The notes under the pieces were generated by a model, which did no database searches, was not told where the DNA came from, and saw nothing but the letters and a program-made list of their open reading frames with translations. A stretch of 22,461 bases of DNA from Flavobacteriales bacterium. GTDB lineage: Bacteria > Bacteroidota > Bacteroidia > NS11-12g > UBA955. Position 1 is the stretch's first letter; every line of letters starts with the position of its first letter. The translations under genes were made by a program, and so were the position numbers. Positions 1-8,216 of this stretch are shown one piece after another. The stretch spans positions 1 through 22,461 of the forward strand of contig CANHXF010000003.1 of assembly GCA_947464515.1 (NCBI GenBank), read 5' to 3'.

Positions 1-620
1 ACTACCTCGGCTTGAATACGCTCCACCAATAATTTCAATTCACTGCGCGATGCAAACTCCACATCCTCCTCCGCAAAATCCAATTCCAACTCCACCAAAC
101 TGGTAAAGTGCAAAAGCCTATCCCTTAGTGCGGCTATGTCCTTCGAAAAGCCCCCTTTTAGCTGTTTTAAGGCCAAATCATGGGCGATGCGATGCTCAGA
201 CGCAATCAAGTCGGCCACGGCCTCTGCCTGCGCCAAATCCAGTTTGCCATTCAAGAACGCCCTTTGGGTAAATTCCCCCGGCTCTGCCAAACGAGCCCCA
301 CGGTCCATGTAAGCCCTCAGCACACGCGAAACAATGTATTCGCTGCCGTGAACCGAAACTTCCACCGTATCCTCACCCGTGTAACTTTTACTTCCTTTAA
401 AAATGGTAATCAACGCCTCATCCATCACCCCGTCACCATCATACATCGTGCGCAAATGTGCCGTATGGGTAGGTTTGTCGGCGACAGCTATTTTCAACAA
501 TTCATCCGTAAGCTTTAACGCAGATGGACCCGAAACCCGAACCACTGCGATGGCACCAACTCCAGCAGCCGTAGCCCGCGCAACAATCGTGTCGCTATGA
601 AATAAATTTTGATTTGCCAT
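1..620 (-). CDS. mnmE: tRNA modification GTPase MnmE (N-terminal part, cut by window edge)
   Basis: MnmE works with MnmG to install the 5-carboxymethylaminomethyl group on the wobble uridine of certain tRNAs, using a formyl-/methylene-tetrahydrofolate one-carbon unit and GTP hydrolysis in the cytoplasm. Only the first 206 residues are present; the gene runs off the left edge. The N-terminal folate-binding domain is clear: DTIVARATAAGVGAIAVVRV near residues 10-29, SYTGEDTVEVSVHG, then the family signature GEFTQRAFLNGKLDLAQAE. The start of the helical domain (ELELDFAEEDVEF) follows. The G domain and the C-terminal CxGK motif would lie outside the window. The ATG at 618-620 gives the usual MnmE N-terminus, and the ATG at 658-660 is out of frame. 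A strong terminator lies between it and the upstream gene, so it probably has its own promoter in 621-743, but I found no convincing promoter there. Confidence 0.96.
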   Translation of the reverse strand, partial: MANQNLFHSDTIVARATAAGVGAIAVVRVSGPSALKLTDELLKIAVADKPTHTAHLRTMYDGDGVMDEALITIFKGSKSYTGEDTVEVSVHGSEYIVSRVLRAYMDRGARLAEPGEFTQRAFLNGKLDLAQAEAVADLIASEHRIAHDLALKQLKGGFSKDIAALRDRLLHFTSLVELELDFAEEDVEFASRSELKLLVERIQAEV

Positions 621-743
621 TGCGTTTTTTGTTCCGTTTTGCGTTCGAAATAACATCCATCCTATTGCATCAATTATAAATGCTCAGTGTAAGGCATTGG
701 TTGAACTATCAAAACGACATCATATCTGTTTCCCACAAAAATA

Positions 744-776
744 AAGAAAGCCCCGCAGAACCTGCGGGGCTTTCTT
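744..776 (-). terminator. Rho-independent terminator after the giant PKD gene
   Basis: A perfect 15-bp inverted repeat (744-758 with 762-776) with a 3-base loop encloses a GC-rich core, CCCCGCAG/CTGCGGGG. On the minus strand it is followed by a T-rich tract (735-743). It lies 22 bases past the stop codon of the 799-6180 gene. The arms are A-rich on one side and T-rich on the other, so it could also work on the plus strand, but no plus-strand gene ends here. The rest of the 621-798 gap shows nothing else that I can support. Confidence 0.92.
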
Positions 777-798
777 AGCTTTATTCTAGATTTAAAAA

Positions 799-3700
799 TT
801 AAGGGGCTTTGCGAATCACGTTCACAGAACCATTTACCTTGTTAACCTTATCTTTTCCTTTGAATTGATATGTCAACTGGTAGAAGTACGTTCCAGATGG
901 AACTTCAGCACCATCGTTGTTCACCTTACCATTCCACTTAATTCCAGGATCTGTAGATTCAAATACGCGCTCACCGTAGCGGTTGTAGATGCGCAATTCA
1001 AACAATGATTGGCCTGCAATTGGAACGCGGAATTCATCGTTCTTACCATCACCATTTCCTGGTGTGAATACGTTCGCCAACAAAATGAATTGGTTCACAT
1101 AGACTGGCTTACATACTGTATCCTTACATCCTGTTGAATTGGTTACTTCTAAACAAATCCAGAATGTATCAGTACCACTGTAAGAAGCACTCACCACTTT
1201 ATCACTTCCAGCATAATCAACAATCAAAGGCTCTTTGGTCAATTTGATGTTGCTCTGGTGATTGTAACCCCAACGCCATTGTGTTCCATTGACATCAGTT
1301 CGAGTATATGTATAATCCGGTGTCTTAGACGAGTCAATTGTGAAGTTCGAAATAACAGAATCAACAAGGAAAATGATATCGCCCATTACTGTAGGACACC
1401 AAGGCCTTGGATGACTAGGATCGTAGTCCGCGAAGTGCGATACCCTGATCCGACCTGGTGAGGTAAATCTCCATGCCATCTTTTTCTTATCCGTTGTAAT
1501 CGTATCTACCTGACCTGTGCTCAAATTCTCGAATCTCCACTTGTACGATTTCAAAATTGTATCTGAATTGTCGGTGAAATAGTTACTATCACCCACACAA
1601 ATTGCCATCTTGAGTACTAATCCTCTCACCGAATCACGTGGCAATACCGTTACGATAAATGCCTTTTGCGATGGGGTATCAGGGAATGTCGCAGGACAGA
1701 ATTTGCGGATGTTTGGAGGCAAGATTAATGAATCATACTGCTGTAGGAAAACATAGTATTTGCCTGGCTTCGTGTAAGTATGAGACAAGAATTGATCTTT
1801 CTTGTTGTCAATCTTTCCATCGCCCCAGAACCATGTCCAATCAGATTTGCTCGATGCCGTATCAGTCAAATTACTAAACTGTATGCTATCGCCTTCACAA
1901 ATCGTGACTTGATTACCTGCTTTTGTGGTGAATTCAAACCTAGGACGTGGTCCAGGAATCAAAATCCAACGACTAAACGTATCCTCACAACCTTGATCTG
2001 TCTTCAAACGATATTGGATTTTGAACCATCCGTTACGGGTGTATTTGTGTCCGATACGATCTGGCAAACCAGATTGATTTGATGCAGCTCTCTTGAACAA
2101 GTTGTTAGAAGAATCACCCCAATCAATATACCATTCTTTGATATAATCACACTGCATTGGTGTTGGACCATTACAGTTCTTCATAGCCCAACTACAAGGG
2201 TCGTGCATTATTGAACTATCAAAGAACTCAATTGCTGTGTTACAAGAAGGAACCGTCACGTTCAAATTGAACCTAACATCCAAACGCGTAATGAATAATT
2301 TACGGGTAACTGTATCCATACAACCGGTACTATCACCAGCTATGTTTCTAAAGACATAAACTCCTGAATCATCTTTGTAATACTTAGCAACGGATCCACC
2401 GCCTCCCAAATCAACCCAAGGAGAAACAGTTGAACCTACACCAGTACCACCCCAAGGCTGTCCGCCAAAGATTGTGATGGGCTTACTTGCATCATCATCT
2501 GCTTTGTTCCAATCCCACTTGGTGAAAGGCTCGCGGTTTGGTTTACCCTGCGCAGTTTCGGCCTGACGTGTTGGATCTCTCCAATAGTCTGTGAAATCCC
2601 ATGTTCCAAAGTTGATTGGATCTGGGTGGAACATTTTATACTTAGGCAAAGCCTTCAAAGTAGTTGCCTGATCTTGACAAATGATACTATCTGGCAATTC
2701 CAATTCCATTGCAAAACCAACCAATACTGGGAATGCTGCAATGTCATCACACTTTCCATTAGATGAGGTCATAGATACACTCACCAAGTGATATCCAACC
2801 CATTTAGGAATGAACCGATAAGACGGATAATCAACACCACTCACTTTATTTATGTCAGTAGGACGAATTGTTGTATCGCGATAATGCAAGATCGTCATAC
2901 TGTCTTTATTCGGAATGAAATAGTAGCGAATAAATCTACCAAAACCAGAGGTATCAATACAACCATAAGCACCTGTTGCTGGTTGACCAATAACACCTTT
3001 GTTATTCCAAATCATTTGGGCAATCTGTGCAGGTGACAAAGAGAATGGATCAAATCCACGGGCGTCCAAACGCTCTTTCATTTTATCCCAAACAGCTGAT
3101 ACGTCTGCTCCTACTGTCCAAGCACGAATCTCCGCAGTGAAGATGGTATCTCTCTTAGTGATTTTAGTATTTCCATCATTCCAAATATCTGTACATGGAA
3201 CCTGGACGGGATCTTCACCACCACGGGTTTGAACCACATAGTTATACAAACGTTTTGGATTTTTGCCCGGTATTTGTTGATACCTGAAATAATCTTCCTG
3301 AATATAACGGCGCCATCCTCTTGAGTATGACGGACTCGCATTACCCGTTTCAAATGACCAACGAAGTGATTTAAGATCATCTGTTTTGGTCTTATTGCCA
3401 GGTATCGGACGAACAATCACCGGATCTCCCTTACAAATCTTACGAATACCTACAGAGTTTGTCTTTGGAATGATTACCTCAAATGCAGGATCAATCATTG
3501 GGAAACAAGCAAACTGCCTGTACCACTGCGTATCGCTACAAATTGGACGATCTTTGGTTGGAGGTGAAAAAGTACCCGGCTTGCGAACACCATTACCTAC
3601 AACAATACCTACTGTAATACAGCCACTAGGATCGCACACTTGAGAAGCAGAATACTGCTTGGAATATCTACTTGGTGGATTTCCCGCCAATTGATATCCT

Positions 3701-6180
3701 GGATATGGAGGTCCTGGAGGACGTGAACCTGGACTCAAACCACTCAATGCGACCCAACCATTTGGATTACAGGTAGAATCAAAGTTGATTTCAACCATAG
3801 AGAAAGTACATCCTGGCTTTAAATCACTCAAAATAAAGGTGATACCATATTGTGGGTTCTTCGCACCCAAACATTCAATCGCATCTTTCAATAAACCCGA
3901 TCCAACACCACCCGCATTGGCATGTAGCATCGCCAACTGCTTGGTAGCTTCGTTTTCGCACTTCATTGGGTGACAAGTATCTTTATGATTCAGCTTAACG
4001 TTGTTACACTGAGGAATCTTTGCGTAATACAAATCGCGGTATCGCTTGTAATCAATGATGTAATCAGTACCATAATTCAAGCCATTGAAACGTCCCATCT
4101 TAGACATTAACAACATCTTTACTTTTGTAGGCTTTTCACCCTTCGCCAATCGAATTTTAAGTAATGGCAAAGGCAGCGTATCCCTACGAGTATATGCATA
4201 GAAATTATAAACAATAGAATCCGTCTTGCTTGTCAATCGGATAATGTCCTTATCCTTAGCCAACACTGTCTTTGGACCTACATATAATGTCTTATTAATG
4301 TATACAGAATCTTTTGCACCCAAAGTAATCGTAACCGAATCCTCTACCAATCGCTCCCCAATTCCCTTCATTTTATAGTACGGAGCATACTTTTTGATTG
4401 CATTCTTGTATTTGGCAGTTGCCGCAGTGGCTGAATCTGCCTTTGTTTTAGGTACAAAAACAATTGTATCCAACACTACCCACAATGTATCCGATGCCCA
4501 AACCTGAATCTTTTTACAAAGACCAGTTTTTGTGATGAAAATCGCATCTTCCATTGGCGATGTCTTAAATCTCTCCAACAAAATCAAATCCCATGATTTG
4601 TAATAGTGGGTTGGCAATGTATCACGTGAATACTGACAGTTTACAAAAACGTTTTTATTCCTAGTAACGTCCGTAGTACACTTTGGCGCATAGGTATCAC
4701 TGAAATCCCAAAGTCTAACAGCACAAACACGCTCCCGCTTTAAGTAATCATTTCCACCAGCCGGTGCAATGGTTCCTCCTGCATAGACGCTCTTGGTTCC
4801 ATTTGAGTTTTTCTCATTTCGCAGAGGCTTCTGCCAAACTTGCTTTGGAGTACCATTGGCATTCTTTTGGAATGTGTGACCTAAAGTTCCGTTCCATTTA
4901 TAGAATGTACTATCATCATCTGTAAAATCACGATCGTTATGATAGAAAGTTGAGAAGTTCTTAAAGTGAACCGTATCCATTACATCTTTTGGACATTGGA
5001 ATACCTCAAATTCTGCCAAACGATTTCCTGCAACTTCAATGGTTGAAACCGGACCCAATACAATAATTGTATCATACGCTGATTTATTACCACAAATCGG
5101 GTGCGAATATGTCAAATTAATCAAGAAAGGCCCGAGTCCAGAAAAACCGTGACTTGTATTCCAACTCTTGTTGTCAAAGTTCTGTGGTCCCGTGTTTGGA
5201 TCACCAAAGTTCCATAACAAACCAGTAGCGCCCGCCGGAACTTGGTCTACACCAAAATCAATCTTTGCATCAGAAATACAAGCAGAATCTTTACTGGCCC
5301 AAATTGTAGCTTTCGACTTAAATACAGAAGCTGCCGCCGTAACCGTAAACGAGTCTTTACAACCATCTATCGTTTCAATGACAACTTTAGAATTATAAGT
5401 ACCCTGACCATAGAAAGTCTTTTTAATTGTTGGTCCCCAATCCGTAGTCGTAGAGCCATCACCCCAATACCAAGTAATTTTCTTCACCTGACTCTTGTCG
5501 ATCCGAGAAATATTCTGAATAGTCGCAGTTACACTATCACAAGCTACAGGCTTATTACTCGTAAAACGCGCGCCAATCTTTTCACGCACTTTCACAGCAC
5601 CAGTCAACTTCATTGTATCCACACAACCCCACTCGTCCGTAACCTCAACAAAAATGTCGAAACTTCCACCGCGCTCATCCTTTACAGAGAAACAGAAAGT
5701 TTGAGGCATGGTTGGCTTGGTATATTCAAACAATTGACCATCACTTACCAAATAACGAATCTTCGCGATTTTTGAACCATTCTTGTTGAAAGAACTATCC
5801 GTGAAACAGAAAAGGTTCTTTTCAAAACACTGTTCATACAAGTTTTGCAATTTCAACTTGATCGTTGGTGCTGTTCTTACCACCAAATTCAACGTTGACG
5901 TACACTTGGTACCATTGAGTGTTGTGATGTAAGTAATTGTCTTGTTTCCTGCTGTTTTGAACGCAAAATTCAAGTTTTTCAAACCTGTTTGCGAGCCTTC
6001 TCCGTTAAAATCCCAGTCATGGGTTGTACCGGCCGCTTCTCCATAAAAACTCACTGGAGTTCCTACGCAAGGGGATCCGTTGTACTGGATTGTACACTGC
6101 GCCGCAGTGTCGCCAATCATAGCAAATGCCGCTACTAAAGTTAGTAGTGCACTTTTCATTATTGTAATAAAACCTTTCAT
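799..6180 (-). CDS. Giant PKD-repeat surface protein with type B T9SS sorting domain
   Basis: A predicted secreted, cell-surface protein of 1793 residues, probably an adhesin or structural protein exported by the T9SS. The signal peptide is about residues 1-28 (hydrophobic LLTLVAAFAMIG, then AAQ before the mature Cys). PKD-like cores of the W-x-(F/W)-G-D type are visible near residues 55, 235 (WYWGDGS), 324 (WNFGDPN), 1352 (DWGDSS) and 1450 (WFWGDG, followed by HTYTKPGKYYVFL). More degenerate W-x-F cores lie near 937, 1190, 1548 and 1637. About 430-930 shows no PKD core and I cannot assign it. The last ~90 residues form a gliding-type (CHU_C, type B) domain: NVFTPGNGDGKNDEF, IYNRYGERVFES, WNG, PSGTYFYQL. 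The frame is open up to 6291, but I choose the ATG at 6178-6180. It alone puts the signal peptide at the N-terminus, and a promoter-like sequence (6210-6241) lies inside the longer version. The ATG at 6157-6159 is a second option. The ligand is unknown. Confidence 0.9.
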   Translation of the reverse strand: MKGFITIMKSALLTLVAAFAMIGDTAAQCTIQYNGSPCVGTPVSFYGEAAGTTHDWDFNGEGSQTGLKNLNFAFKTAGNKTITYITTLNGTKCTSTLNLVVRTAPTIKLKLQNLYEQCFEKNLFCFTDSSFNKNGSKIAKIRYLVSDGQLFEYTKPTMPQTFCFSVKDERGGSFDIFVEVTDEWGCVDTMKLTGAVKVREKIGARFTSNKPVACDSVTATIQNISRIDKSQVKKITWYWGDGSTTTDWGPTIKKTFYGQGTYNSKVVIETIDGCKDSFTVTAAASVFKSKATIWASKDSACISDAKIDFGVDQVPAGATGLLWNFGDPNTGPQNFDNKSWNTSHGFSGLGPFLINLTYSHPICGNKSAYDTIIVLGPVSTIEVAGNRLAEFEVFQCPKDVMDTVHFKNFSTFYHNDRDFTDDDSTFYKWNGTLGHTFQKNANGTPKQVWQKPLRNEKNSNGTKSVYAGGTIAPAGGNDYLKRERVCAVRLWDFSDTYAPKCTTDVTRNKNVFVNCQYSRDTLPTHYYKSWDLILLERFKTSPMEDAIFITKTGLCKKIQVWASDTLWVVLDTIVFVPKTKADSATAATAKYKNAIKKYAPYYKMKGIGERLVEDSVTITLGAKDSVYINKTLYVGPKTVLAKDKDIIRLTSKTDSIVYNFYAYTRRDTLPLPLLKIRLAKGEKPTKVKMLLMSKMGRFNGLNYGTDYIIDYKRYRDLYYAKIPQCNNVKLNHKDTCHPMKCENEATKQLAMLHANAGGVGSGLLKDAIECLGAKNPQYGITFILSDLKPGCTFSMVEINFDSTCNPNGWVALSGLSPGSRPPGPPYPGYQLAGNPPSRYSKQYSASQVCDPSGCITVGIVVGNGVRKPGTFSPPTKDRPICSDTQWYRQFACFPMIDPAFEVIIPKTNSVGIRKICKGDPVIVRPIPGNKTKTDDLKSLRWSFETGNASPSYSRGWRRYIQEDYFRYQQIPGKNPKRLYNYVVQTRGGEDPVQVPCTDIWNDGNTKITKRDTIFTAEIRAWTVGADVSAVWDKMKERLDARGFDPFSLSPAQIAQMIWNNKGVIGQPATGAYGCIDTSGFGRFIRYYFIPNKDSMTILHYRDTTIRPTDINKVSGVDYPSYRFIPKWVGYHLVSVSMTSSNGKCDDIAAFPVLVGFAMELELPDSIICQDQATTLKALPKYKMFHPDPINFGTWDFTDYWRDPTRQAETAQGKPNREPFTKWDWNKADDDASKPITIFGGQPWGGTGVGSTVSPWVDLGGGGSVAKYYKDDSGVYVFRNIAGDSTGCMDTVTRKLFITRLDVRFNLNVTVPSCNTAIEFFDSSIMHDPCSWAMKNCNGPTPMQCDYIKEWYIDWGDSSNNLFKRAASNQSGLPDRIGHKYTRNGWFKIQYRLKTDQGCEDTFSRWILIPGPRPRFEFTTKAGNQVTICEGDSIQFSNLTDTASSKSDWTWFWGDGKIDNKKDQFLSHTYTKPGKYYVFLQQYDSLILPPNIRKFCPATFPDTPSQKAFIVTVLPRDSVRGLVLKMAICVGDSNYFTDNSDTILKSYKWRFENLSTGQVDTITTDKKKMAWRFTSPGRIRVSHFADYDPSHPRPWCPTVMGDIIFLVDSVISNFTIDSSKTPDYTYTRTDVNGTQWRWGYNHQSNIKLTKEPLIVDYAGSDKVVSASYSGTDTFWICLEVTNSTGCKDTVCKPVYVNQFILLANVFTPGNGDGKNDEFRVPIAGQSLFELRIYNRYGERVFESTDPGIKWNGKVNNDGAEVPSGTYFYQLTYQFKGKDKVNKVNGSVNVIRKAP

Positions 6181-6209
6181 TTTAGGTGAGTTTGCTTTGT
6201 GTAATCGGT

Positions 6210-6241
6210 CAAAAATAGAAAATTTGGGCCAATTTCCCAAG
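6210..6241 (-). promoter_or_regulatory. Candidate Bacteroidota-type promoter of the giant PKD gene
   Basis: Read on the minus strand, CTTG (6238-6241), a 20-base spacer and TATTTTTG (6210-6217) match the Bacteroidota primary-sigma consensus TTTG / TAnnTTTG, with one mismatch in the -33 box. Transcription would start near 6203, about 20-25 bases before the chosen ATG at 6180. If real, it rules out the longer start at 6291 for transcripts from this promoter. It also lets the PKD gene be expressed independently of the sigma/anti-sigma pair upstream. It was found by eye and has not been scored against background. Confidence 0.5.
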
Positions 6242-6306
6242 GAGTTGCCCGAATTATTTGGGTTATGTGATATATTATGAGTAAAATTCATATTCGATTT
6301 TTAAAA

Positions 6307-7614
6307 TTATTGGTTTGCTTTATAAATTAACTTAACAGATTTTCTGGCATACTTTAACGATTTATCACCGCTATATTTGTAGGATATAACTACACGATAA
6401 ACACCTTCTGGACAAACACTTGCGCCACAAAGTCCCTTCCATCTTGCATCGTAGTTGTCTGACCTAAATATCAAGCGATTATTCAAATCAAAGACGCACA
6501 TATCGAACATTTGAGGCTGTGCCATCCCAATGTAAAATTCTTCATTAAATCCATCCCCGTTGGGTGTAAAAACATCTGGGACAAAAATATCTGTCGCATC
6601 ACCCGCAGGCGAAATACTAACCGAAACTCTCTGACTGTCCCTACAAATCATAGAATATCCTCTTTCATCCAAAACCCTGCGCTCATTCAACATCTTAACA
6701 ACAAATGCCCTCGTATGACCTACCCAATATTGATGCGAAACCCTTTCAACACCCACTTGATCGGTTAATATTTCCGAACGCTCACCGTCGGCCCAATCAA
6801 CCCGCATTTTTTCATATTTCCCCTCAATACCCAACGAAACAATCCCACCAACAATATCTGCGATGACCGGCTTCCACTGATTTGCATACTTTTGACATGG
6901 GTTTATATTCCCAGCTACCACTTTTGTAGCTCGGCTCAATTGATTTGAATTATCTGTCGGTACTTTAACTGACATTTCACTCGATGAATTTTCCCGAGGC
7001 ACATTCGATGAATTTTCTATGCCAAATCCACCATTCCCGCCCCCGGAATTTTCCACTCCAACATTATTTTTCCCTCCAACATAATTCTTACGAAGCACTG
7101 GAATCGACCCCCCATAAGTGGCCACAAAATCTATTTTATCCAGAGACGTCGTCCTTGCATTTACATCAGAAGAACTATTACCAATTTCAGCGTTGGTCTT
7201 AGCCGACAAACCAGCACCCTTATCCGAATTATTATCAATTCCCGCGGCTGTCTGATCCAAATTCTTGTCGACCTCTGACCGTATCCCAGCATTCACATCT
7301 TTCAAATGGTTGACAGATCCGTTGCTGTTCAAGATAGCCGATACCACAAGGACCGCAGCCACAACGGAACCAAGTATGGCAAGGCTAGCCTTTGCCGACA
7401 ATCCAAAAAATGTTTTTCCAACACTTCCCACTGCATTTCCCAATCCGGAATGGACGCCCTGTTGTGATGCGCCCTGATTCAAACCTTGACCTTCTGTTCC
7501 CGAAGATTGCAATTGCTGAACGCACTGCTCAAATACCCCTGCAGGAGGTGTAACACCGGCCGAACCCAACTGGGATCGAAAAAGCTCATCGATATGTTTC
7601 AACGAATCTTCCAT
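6307..7614 (-). CDS. Probable trans-envelope anti-sigma factor with PKD-like and type B T9SS sorting domains
   Basis: I infer that this 435-residue protein inhibits the ECF sigma factor encoded just upstream, and I do not know its signal. The first ~35 residues (MEDSLKHIDELFRSQL..., then TPPAGVFEQ) resemble the short cytoplasmic segment of Bacteroidota sigma-linked membrane proteins. There is no cleavable signal peptide. One membrane segment lies at about residues 74-96 (SLAILGSVVAAVLVVSAIL). An Asn/Ser/Gly-rich linker (about 97-235) and a PKD-like domain (about 237-335; VDWADGERSE, later VSHQYWVGHTRAFVV) follow. A type B sorting domain closes the protein (about 343-435: FVPDVFTPNGDGFNEEF, VFDLNNRLIF, WKG, CPEGVYRVVISYKY). 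The combination is odd because T9SS cargo normally enters the periplasm through a cleaved signal peptide. The frame is open to an ATG at 7642-7644, ten codons earlier. I prefer 7612-7614 because it forms TGATG with the sigma-factor stop and has AAAGGA just upstream. A surface protein with an uncleaved anchor is the alternative. Confidence 0.8.
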   Translation of the reverse strand: MEDSLKHIDELFRSQLGSAGVTPPAGVFEQCVQQLQSSGTEGQGLNQGASQQGVHSGLGNAVGSVGKTFFGLSAKASLAILGSVVAAVLVVSAILNSNGSVNHLKDVNAGIRSEVDKNLDQTAAGIDNNSDKGAGLSAKTNAEIGNSSSDVNARTTSLDKIDFVATYGGSIPVLRKNYVGGKNNVGVENSGGGNGGFGIENSSNVPRENSSSEMSVKVPTDNSNQLSRATKVVAGNINPCQKYANQWKPVIADIVGGIVSLGIEGKYEKMRVDWADGERSEILTDQVGVERVSHQYWVGHTRAFVVKMLNERRVLDERGYSMICRDSQRVSVSISPAGDATDIFVPDVFTPNGDGFNEEFYIGMAQPQMFDMCVFDLNNRLIFRSDNYDARWKGLCGASVCPEGVYRVVISYKYSGDKSLKYARKSVKLIYKANQ

Positions 7615-8150
7615 CAATTCCTTTCCAATTTCGCTTGAAGCCATTTGCGGGCTTTAAACAGTTGTGACTTACTTGTATTCTCCGAAATATTCAACAATGT
7701 GGCAATCTCACCATGAGAGAATCCCTCAATGGCGTATAAATTAAAAACCGTACGATACCCATCAGGGAGTGTGCCGAGCAATCGCATCAAATCCTTTGTT
7801 TCTAGTGGTTGAGCCGCATTGACATCACCGCTTAAACCAAAAGCATTCTCTATGTCTGTAGTAAATTTGGCTTTATTTCTCTTCAGCTGATCCAAACATG
7901 CGTTTACACCGATGCGCTTCACCCAGCCTTCCAAGGATCCTTGGAATCTGAACTCTCCCGCTTTTTGATAAAACTTTACCATGGTGTCTTGTAACATATC
8001 TTTGGCATCGTCTGAATTACCCATGTATCGCATACAAATGGCATACACCGTGGGGGCGAAAAGATCGTACAATCCTTGCTGTGCCTTGCGGTCTCCCGCG
8101 ATACACTGTCGCAACAATTGATGTTCTTTTGGCTCCTGTTGATTTGTCAT
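7614..8150 (-). CDS. ECF-type RNA polymerase sigma factor
   Basis: A 178-residue sigma-70-family factor of the extracytoplasmic function type, which would direct RNA polymerase to its own set of promoters when freed from its partner. Region 2 covers about residues 22-91 (LYDLFAPTVYAICMRYMGN, then DAKDMLQDTMVKFYQK, FRFQGSLEGWVKRI, NACLDQLKR). Region 4 covers about 118-175, with a clear helix-turn-helix (LPDGYRTVFNLYAIEG, then FSHGEIATLLNISENTSKSQ). Length and two-domain layout are normal for the family, and regions 1 and 3 are absent as expected. The stop codon overlaps the start of the membrane-anchored partner gene in TGATG. The 66-base gap (8151-8216) after holB holds no terminator and no clear TAnnTTTG box, so it may be read from the greA-holB operon or from an autoregulated promoter I cannot recognise. 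The target genes are unknown; the downstream PKD gene is a candidate. Confidence 0.93.
   Translation of the reverse strand: MTNQQEPKEHQLLRQCIAGDRKAQQGLYDLFAPTVYAICMRYMGNSDDAKDMLQDTMVKFYQKAGEFRFQGSLEGWVKRIGVNACLDQLKRNKAKFTTDIENAFGLSGDVNAAQPLETKDLMRLLGTLPDGYRTVFNLYAIEGFSHGEIATLLNISENTSKSQLFKARKWLQAKLERN
7619..7624 (-). promoter_or_regulatory. Shine-Dalgarno-like AAAGGA that supports the internal start at 7614
   Basis: On the minus strand AAAGGA sits 4 bases before the ATG at 7612-7614, which shares its A with the TGA stop of the sigma-factor gene. Bacteroidota often do without Shine-Dalgarno sites, so this is supporting rather than decisive evidence. The arrangement suggests coupled translation of sigma and anti-sigma factor. 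Confidence 0.45.
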
Positions 8151-8216
8151 TCGATGTTAACATGATCCAGATTTCACCTAAAGAAGATTATATCCCCCCA
8201 TTGGTTGTCTGACCGT

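Noticed and set aside
1..620. Truncated mnmE considered as a pseudogene
   Set aside because: The frame is open to the first base of the window, so the truncation is just the window edge.
736..743. TATTTTTG on the minus strand, an exact TAnnTTTG match, upstream of mnmE
   Set aside because: It coincides with the T tract of the terminator and has no -33 box, since the upstream bases are the hairpin itself. It would give a leader of about 110 bases. Most likely chance.
5242..5775. Plus-strand open frame of 177 codons inside the giant PKD gene
   Set aside because: No recognisable domain. It lies entirely antisense to a well-supported coding frame. Similar plus-strand frames at 11417-11950 and 15370-15924 are rejected for the same reason.
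6224..6240. Small inverted repeat TTGGG/CCCAA followed by T-rich sequence, a possible terminator after the anti-sigma gene
   Set aside because: The stem is only 5 bp and overlaps the candidate promoter of the PKD gene. The T-rich part is the -7 box. Too weak to call.
8151..8216. TATAAT-like sequence upstream of the sigma factor gene
   Set aside because: Bacteroidota vegetative promoters do not use the TATAAT box, and no TTTG / TAnnTTTG pair is present. With 66 bases and no terminator, read-through from holB is as likely.
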